Positions 57,921 to 62,771 of a DNA stretch of 62,771 nucleotides are shown here, one piece after another. Below the pieces are notes generated by a model. It saw only the letters and a program-made list of their open reading frames with translations. It had not been told where the DNA came from and ran no database searches. Position numbers and translations under genes: made by a program. How positions within the stretch are numbered: the first letter of the stretch is position 1; the number at the start of each line of letters is the position of its first letter. Source of the stretch: Candidatus Atribacteria bacterium (GTDB taxonomy: Bacteria; Atribacterota; Phoenicimicrobiia; Phoenicimicrobiales; Stramentimicrobiaceae). The DNA is taken from the NCBI GenBank assembly GCA_018402425.1, contig JAGYIZ010000008.1, positions 1 to 62,771 of the forward strand, read 5' to 3'.

Positions 57921-59675
57921 ATGAAAAAACTGCAAGTAAAAGATATAGTAAAAATAAAAAAAGATATTATTAACCAGGAATTAATCTTAAGACAAAGTAA
58001 GAAAATTAATGTCATTGTTCATATGGGCACTTGTGGCATTGCCTCAGGTGCCCAAAGAATTTTAGACACTCTTTTAAAAAAAATTGCTGAGTCAAAAATA
58101 AGCAAAGAAATAATGATCTCTAGAACCGGGTGTATAGGATTTTGTGGAAGAGAACCTATGGTAACCATAGAGATGTCGGGGCAGGAACCGGTTATTTACC
58201 AGGAGTTGAATCAGGAAAAAATACTGGAAATTTTTGAACAACATATTTTGAGAGGCCAACCTTTATCCAGTTATGCTTTAGCCAGAGGAAGACAACAGCA
58301 AGTTAAGGAAAGAATCAAGCAAAAAAGGGAATTACCTAGTGAGGCGATAACAGAAAAATTGATTCCCGGCATAGAGGAAATACCTTTTTACCGTAATCAG
58401 GAATTAAGAGTATTAAGAAATCGTGGCTTGATTGACCCTGAAAAAATCGAAGACTATATTGCAAGGGACGGATATAAGGGAATGGCCCAAGCACTTACTG
58501 CCATGAACCCGGATGAAATTATTAGTGAAGTAATGACTTCAGGTTTGAGAGGAAGAGGTGGAGCAGGATTTCCCACCGGTCTTAAATGGCAATTTACGGC
58601 CAGGGAAAAAAGTGAGACTAAATATGTTATTTGTAATGCTGATGAGGGTGACCCGGGTGCTTATATGAATCGAAGTATCTTAGAAGGGGATCCTCATTCT
58701 GTAATTGAAGGCATGGTCATTGCGGCTAAAGCAATCGGTGCGCATCAGGGATATATTTACTGTCGGGCAGAGTATCCTCTGGCCATAAAAATATTAAACA
58801 AAGCCATTGATCAGGCTAAAGAATGGGGGCTAATAGGGGTTGATATATTGGGAACAGGTTTTGATTTTGACTTAAAGATTTACCGTGGGGCCGGGGCCTT
58901 TGTTTGTGGAGAAGAGACTGCCTTAATGAGGTCCATTGAAGGGAAAAGAGGTGTACCAAGGCCTCGTCCTCCTTTTCCTGCCAAGGCTGGTTTATGGGAG
59001 AAGCCAACCGTTTTAAATAATACTGAGACCTTAGCTAATATTCCACAGATTATTCTCAATGGTAGCACATGGTTTGCCAGCGTTGGCACAGAAAAAAGTA
59101 AAGGTACTAAAATTTTTGCATTGACAGGTGATGTCAATAATGTAGGTTTAGTCGAAGTGCCTATTGGTACAACCTTAGAGACAATTATTTTTAACATTGG
59201 GGGTGGAATACCTGAAGGTAAAAAATTCAAGGCAGCCCAGATCGGAGGACCTTCTGGAGGTTGTATCCCATCTCAACATCTTAATGCCCCAATTGATTAT
59301 GAGACAATTAAAGAGCTGGGTGCTATTATGGGATCCGGGGGTTTGATTGTTATAAATGAGGATAAAAGTGCGGTAGATATAGCTCGCTTCTTTATGGATT
59401 TTTGTCAGGAAGAATCCTGCGGCAAATGTACTCCTTGCCGGGAAGGCACCAAGAGGTTGTCAGAAATTCTCAACAATATCTGGGAAGGAAAAGGCAAAGA
59501 AGGGGATATTGAACTTCTAGAAAAACTGGCAAATATTCTCAAAGACACTGCTCTTTGTGGATTGGGACAAACTGCACCAAATCCGGTTTTAACTACTATT
59601 CGATACTTTAGAGAAGAATACGAGGCCCAAATCGGGGGGAAAAAGAGACATAAAAAGTTTACCCTTTATCATTAA
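57921..59675 (+). CDS. NuoF-like flavoprotein with N-terminal HndB-like domain
   Basis: A 584-residue subunit. Residues about 25-115 are the thioredoxin-like ferredoxin domain, but its first Cys is His (VHMGTCGIASG), leaving three Cys with TGCIGFCGREP. The NuoF part is normal: GRGGAGFPTGLKW, NADEGDPGAYMNRSILEGDPH, CGEETALMRSIEGKRG, SCGKCTPCREGT and LCGLGQ. No ferredoxin extension follows. It links the NuoE before it to the formate dehydrogenase after it as an NAD(H) module. Confidence 0.92.
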   Translation: MKKLQVKDIVKIKKDIINQELILRQSKKINVIVHMGTCGIASGAQRILDTLLKKIAESKISKEIMISRTGCIGFCGREPMVTIEMSGQEPVIYQELNQEKILEIFEQHILRGQPLSSYALARGRQQQVKERIKQKRELPSEAITEKLIPGIEEIPFYRNQELRVLRNRGLIDPEKIEDYIARDGYKGMAQALTAMNPDEIISEVMTSGLRGRGGAGFPTGLKWQFTAREKSETKYVICNADEGDPGAYMNRSILEGDPHSVIEGMVIAAKAIGAHQGYIYCRAEYPLAIKILNKAIDQAKEWGLIGVDILGTGFDFDLKIYRGAGAFVCGEETALMRSIEGKRGVPRPRPPFPAKAGLWEKPTVLNNTETLANIPQIILNGSTWFASVGTEKSKGTKIFALTGDVNNVGLVEVPIGTTLETIIFNIGGGIPEGKKFKAAQIGGPSGGCIPSQHLNAPIDYETIKELGAIMGSGGLIVINEDKSAVDIARFFMDFCQEESCGKCTPCREGTKRLSEILNNIWEGKGKEGDIELLEKLANILKDTALCGLGQTAPNPVLTTIRYFREEYEAQIGGKKRHKKFTLYH

Positions 59676-59867
59676 AAGTATTGTTAATATTGGTATGATG
59701 TTAACTTAAAGGAAATAAGATAATTATAATGACTATCGATTGATAGTAAACATAAAAGATTTAAGTTTTATAAATGTACTAAATAAATAAAAGACAACAA
59801 CTATTTAAATTTATATTACTGATATAAGAACAAACTGTTACAAAATTTGAAAGAGGTGATTTAAGCA
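59676..59867. other. AT-rich gap before the formate dehydrogenase gene
   Basis: About 190 bases. It holds one small hairpin (ACTATC/GATAGT at 59732-59747), no convincing promoter and no recognisable Moco-type leader structure. AGAGGTGAT at 59852 is the ribosome-binding site of the next gene. Confidence 0.5.
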
Positions 59868-62563
59868 GTGTCCCTATTAATATTACTATAAATGATCAGC
59901 CTGTAAGTGTTAAAGAAGGAATAACTATCATGGATGCTGCAAAGCAATTGGGTATCAAGATACCGGCTTTATGTTCCATGCCTGAACTCGGGTTTCAACC
60001 GGGTGCCTGTCGTATTTGTGTGGTAGAAGTTATTGGTAATCCTGCTTTAGTTGCCTCGTGTGTATATCCTGTCAGAAGGAATATGAAAATATATACACAT
60101 AGTAATAGAGTTTTAGAAGCACGAAGGATGATTCTGGAGTTACTTTTAGCTAATCATCCCCTGGATTGTATGACTTGTGAGAAGAGTGGATCGTGTTTAT
60201 TAGAAAAATATGCTTATGAATTAGGTGTCAAGCAATCTCAGTTCCTCCAAAATAAAGAGCAAAAGTTAATTGATGATAGCAACCCCTTTATATTAAGAGA
60301 CATGAATAAATGTGTGTTATGTGGTCGATGTGTAGAAATGTGTAATGAAATCCAACGATCCCATGTCATTGATTTTGCTCATCGTGGTAATAAAACAGAA
60401 ATTGTAGTTGAGGGGGGAGTTGATTTAATCAGTTCAAGGTGCGAATTTTGCGGTCAATGTGAAGCGGTTTGCCCTGTAGGAGCGCTTATTGATAAAGAAG
60501 CCCAGGGGAAAGGCAGAGTCTGGGAATTCCAGAAAGTTCATACTACCTGTAATTATTGTGGATGTGGTTGTGGGTTTGATCTCAATGTCAAAGATGGAAA
60601 AGTAGTAAAGGTTACTTCCAATGCTGATAGTGTAGTAAATGGAATCAATCTATGTGTTAAAGGCCGTTTTGGTAATGACTACATTCATAGAGACGATCGC
60701 TTAACAACTCCTTTAATTAGAAAAAATGGAAAATTAGAACCGGCATCATGGGAAGATGCCCTTCAGTTAATTAGCAATAGGTTTAAGGAGATTAAAAAAG
60801 AAAATGGCAGTAATAGTTTGGCAGTTCTTTCTTCTGCTAAATGTACTAATGAAGAAAATTTTCTCTTAATGAAATTTGCCAGGGCTGTTTTAGGGACTAA
60901 TAATGTAGACCATTGCGCTCGCCTTTGTCATTCTGCCACTGTGGCCGGACTAGCACAATCGTTTGGAAGCGGGGCTATGACCAACTCTATCAAAGAAATT
61001 GCCAATGCTTCAGCAATTTATCTAACTGGCTCCAATACTACTGAAAACCACCCGATTATTGCTTTGGAAATCAAAGAGGCAGTAACTAAGAACGGGGCAA
61101 AGTTAATTGTTGCGGATCCCAGAGAAATAGAATTAACCAAATATGCAACTTTATGGTTAAGACAAAAACCTGGTACAGATGTGGCACTATTTAATGGGTT
61201 GATGAATGTTATTATTAGTGAAGGATTAGAAGACAAAGATTTTATTAAAGAAAGAACTGAGGATTATGAAAAGCTTAAAGAAGTTGTGTTGAAGTATAAG
61301 CCGGAAATAGTAGAAAAGATTACTGGTGTAGCTGCTGAGGATATCAGAAAAGCAGCTCGCATTTACGCAAAATCAGATAGTACTTCATTGATTTATTCAA
61401 TGGGGATTACTCAACATACCACCGGCACAGACAATGTGCTTTCTACTGCAAATATAGCAATGTTGACAGGAAATGTAGGAAAAGAAAATACGGGAGTAAA
61501 CCCATTACGCGGTCAAAGTAATGTTCAGGGTGCGTGTGATTTGGGAGCATTGCCCGATGTGTATTCCGGTTACCAGAAAATAATTGACCCCAAAATTAAT
61601 GAAAAGTTTTCTAAAGCATGGGGAGTGCCTTTGTCTGACAAAGTAGGCTTGACAGTTGTTGAAATACTAAATGCGACCTATGAAGGAAAGGTTAAAGGTG
61701 TCTTTATTATGGCTGAAAACCCAGCCATGTCTGACCCTGATCTAAATCATGCTCGAGAGGCATTAAAGAAAACAGATTTTTTAGTAGTCTCTGATATGTT
61801 TATGACTGAAACTGCTGAGCTGGCGGATGTAGTTTTGCCCGGAGTAAGCTTTGCAGAAAAAGACGGTACAATTACTAATACTGAAAGACGGGTACAAAGG
61901 ATAAGAAAGGCAATTGAACCGATTGGAGAAGCAAGACCGGAATGGCAAATGATATCTGATTTAGCCCAGAAAATGGGTTACCAAATGAGTTATAACCATC
62001 CATCGGAAATTATGGAAGAAATTGCCAGACTTACTCCTATTTATGGTGGAATATTTTACCCGAGACTGGATAAAGAAGGATTACAATGGCCTTGTCTTGA
62101 TGCTAATCACCCGGGAACTAAATTTTTACACAAGGGTAAATTTACCAGAGGAAAAGGAAAATTTTTTGCAGTAGAATTCAGAGAAGCTGCTGAACTTCCA
62201 GATGAAGAATATCCACTAATGTTTACTACAGGTCGGGTCTTATATCATTTCCATACTGGTACAGTTACCAGAAGATCCAAAGGATTAAATGAGATTTATC
62301 CGGAAGCTTTGGTTGAAATAAGTCCTAAGGATGCTCAGGAATTAAATATTGAAGATGGAGAAAAGATTGAAGTTGCTTCTCGAAGAGGAAAAATTCAGGC
62401 AAAGGCTAAAGTGACTGAAAAATCTGATAAAGGCGTAGTTTTTATGAGTTTTCATTTCCATGAAGCCGCAGCTAATTTATTAACCAATGCTGCTTTGGAT
62501 CCGGTTGCCAAAATACCTGAATACAAAGTATGTGCTGTTAAAGTTAAAAAAATATCTTCCTGA
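59868..62563 (+). CDS. fdhA: NuoG-like / formate dehydrogenase alpha subunit fusion
   Basis: About 897 residues. N-terminal NuoG part: 2Fe-2S (PALCSMPELGFQPGACRIC), His-Cys cluster (HPLDCMTCEKSGSC) and two 4Fe-4S sites (CVLCGRCVEMC, CEFCGQCEAVCP). Then the molybdopterin enzyme: cluster CNYCGCGCGFDL, catalytic Cys in HCARLCHSATVAGL (Cys, not Sec), and the MGD C-domain (FTTGRVLYHFHTGTVTRRS, FMSFHFHEAAANLL). Conserved N-terminal residues (INITINDQPVSVKEG) precede the first ATG at 59930, but the only good start, GTG 59868, is one frame off. Either a base is missing near 59873 or a non-standard codon is used. It catalyses formate oxidation or CO2 reduction. Confidence 0.92.
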
Positions 62564-62602
62564 AAGAATTTTTAAAAGATACTTCTTATATTTTGGTAAA
62601 AA

Positions 62603-62771
62603 ATGAAAAAAGACCACCATGATATTAAAAACCTTTTTCCAATTACTGTACTCATTTTAGCAGGTGGGAAAAGCAGTAGAATCGGCTTAAATAAAGACAA
62701 GGGGAAAATGAAATTATTGGGTACTAACCTCATGGATAGGGTAATTTCCAATATTCTTTCAGTTGGAGTTT
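62603..62771 (+). CDS. mobA: Molybdenum cofactor guanylyltransferase MobA, 5' part (cut by window edge)
   Basis: The first 56 residues show the nucleotidyltransferase signature LILAGGKSSRIGLNKDKGKM followed by LLGTNLMDRVISNIL. MobA attaches GMP to molybdopterin, giving the guanine-dinucleotide cofactor needed by the formate dehydrogenase just upstream. The rest lies beyond the window. A MobA-like protein with another NTP partner is possible but context favours MobA. Confidence 0.88.
   Translation, partial: MKKDHHDIKNLFPITVLILAGGKSSRIGLNKDKGKMKLLGTNLMDRVISNILSVGV

Noticed and set aside
60904-60935. Selenocysteine in formate dehydrogenase
   Set aside because: The catalytic site reads HCARLCHS with a plain Cys codon; there is no in-frame TGA.

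Overview
This window is a low-GC (roughly one third G+C by eye) bacterial chromosome segment with about 60 genes. All run on the + strand except one hydrogenase-maturation protease. The gene set (WhiA, RapZ, YvcK, tilS-hpt-ftsH, Rex, [FeFe] hydrogenase, archaeal-type Mbh hydrogenase, Cys-type formate dehydrogenase) fits a strict anaerobe that ferments sugars or peptides. It could be a Firmicutes, Thermotogota or Atribacterota-like lineage; the sequence alone does not settle the phylum. No mobile elements, phage genes or CRISPR arrays are visible.

Layout. 1-5 kb: end of mutM, rnz, a single-cluster ferredoxin, and two neighbouring PP-loop tRNA-thiolation genes (the second, mnmA, is disrupted). 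4.3-7 kb: a three-gene operon of unknown purpose (HTH regulator, Rossmann-like protein, alpha-oxoamine synthase) behind a textbook promoter and a palindromic operator. 7-15.5 kb: greA, lysS, an S4-domain protein, mgtE, eno, an ftsB-like gene, three tRNAs, tilS, hpt. 15.6-23.7 kb: a heavily frameshifted ftsH, then a peptide ABC transporter operon whose first and last genes are also frameshifted. 23.8-34.2 kb: tRNA-Arg with argS, rapZ-yvcK-whiA, a frameshifted rpoN, gap and tpiA without pgk between them, secG, a nicotinate phosphoribosyltransferase, a repeat-bounded spacer and tRNA-Leu.

34.3-62.8 kb is an energy and redox region. It opens with hypA and a complete 14-gene membrane-bound [NiFe] hydrogenase / Na+(H+) antiporter operon in the Thermococcales mbhA-N order, followed by a convergent HycI-type protease. 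Next come a SPOR protein and the NADH sensor Rex. Directly downstream of rex, a consensus promoter with an 18-bp Rex-type palindrome at its start site drives one long operon. That operon holds five regulatory genes (DRTGG, CBS-HATPase, DRTGG, PHP, HATPase), a thioredoxin-like 2Fe-2S protein, NuoE, a NuoF fused to a GltD/NfnB-like NAD(P)H oxidoreductase, a second NuoE and NuoF, and [FeFe] hydrogenase HydA. After a terminator follow a TM1266-type regulator, an S-component-like membrane protein, and a third NuoE/NuoF pair with a NuoG-formate dehydrogenase fusion and the start of mobA.

Read together, the last 18 kb carries three parallel NuoE/NuoF flavin modules, each beside a different catalytic unit (NfnB-like, H2, formate), with Rex as the likely NADH switch. 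Mbh would couple ferredoxin oxidation to ion export. Several normally indispensable genes (mnmA, ftsH, oppF, rpoN, a nuoE) carry small indels while staying recognisable in all frames. I read this as local assembly or sequencing error rather than decay, but cannot prove it from sequence alone.
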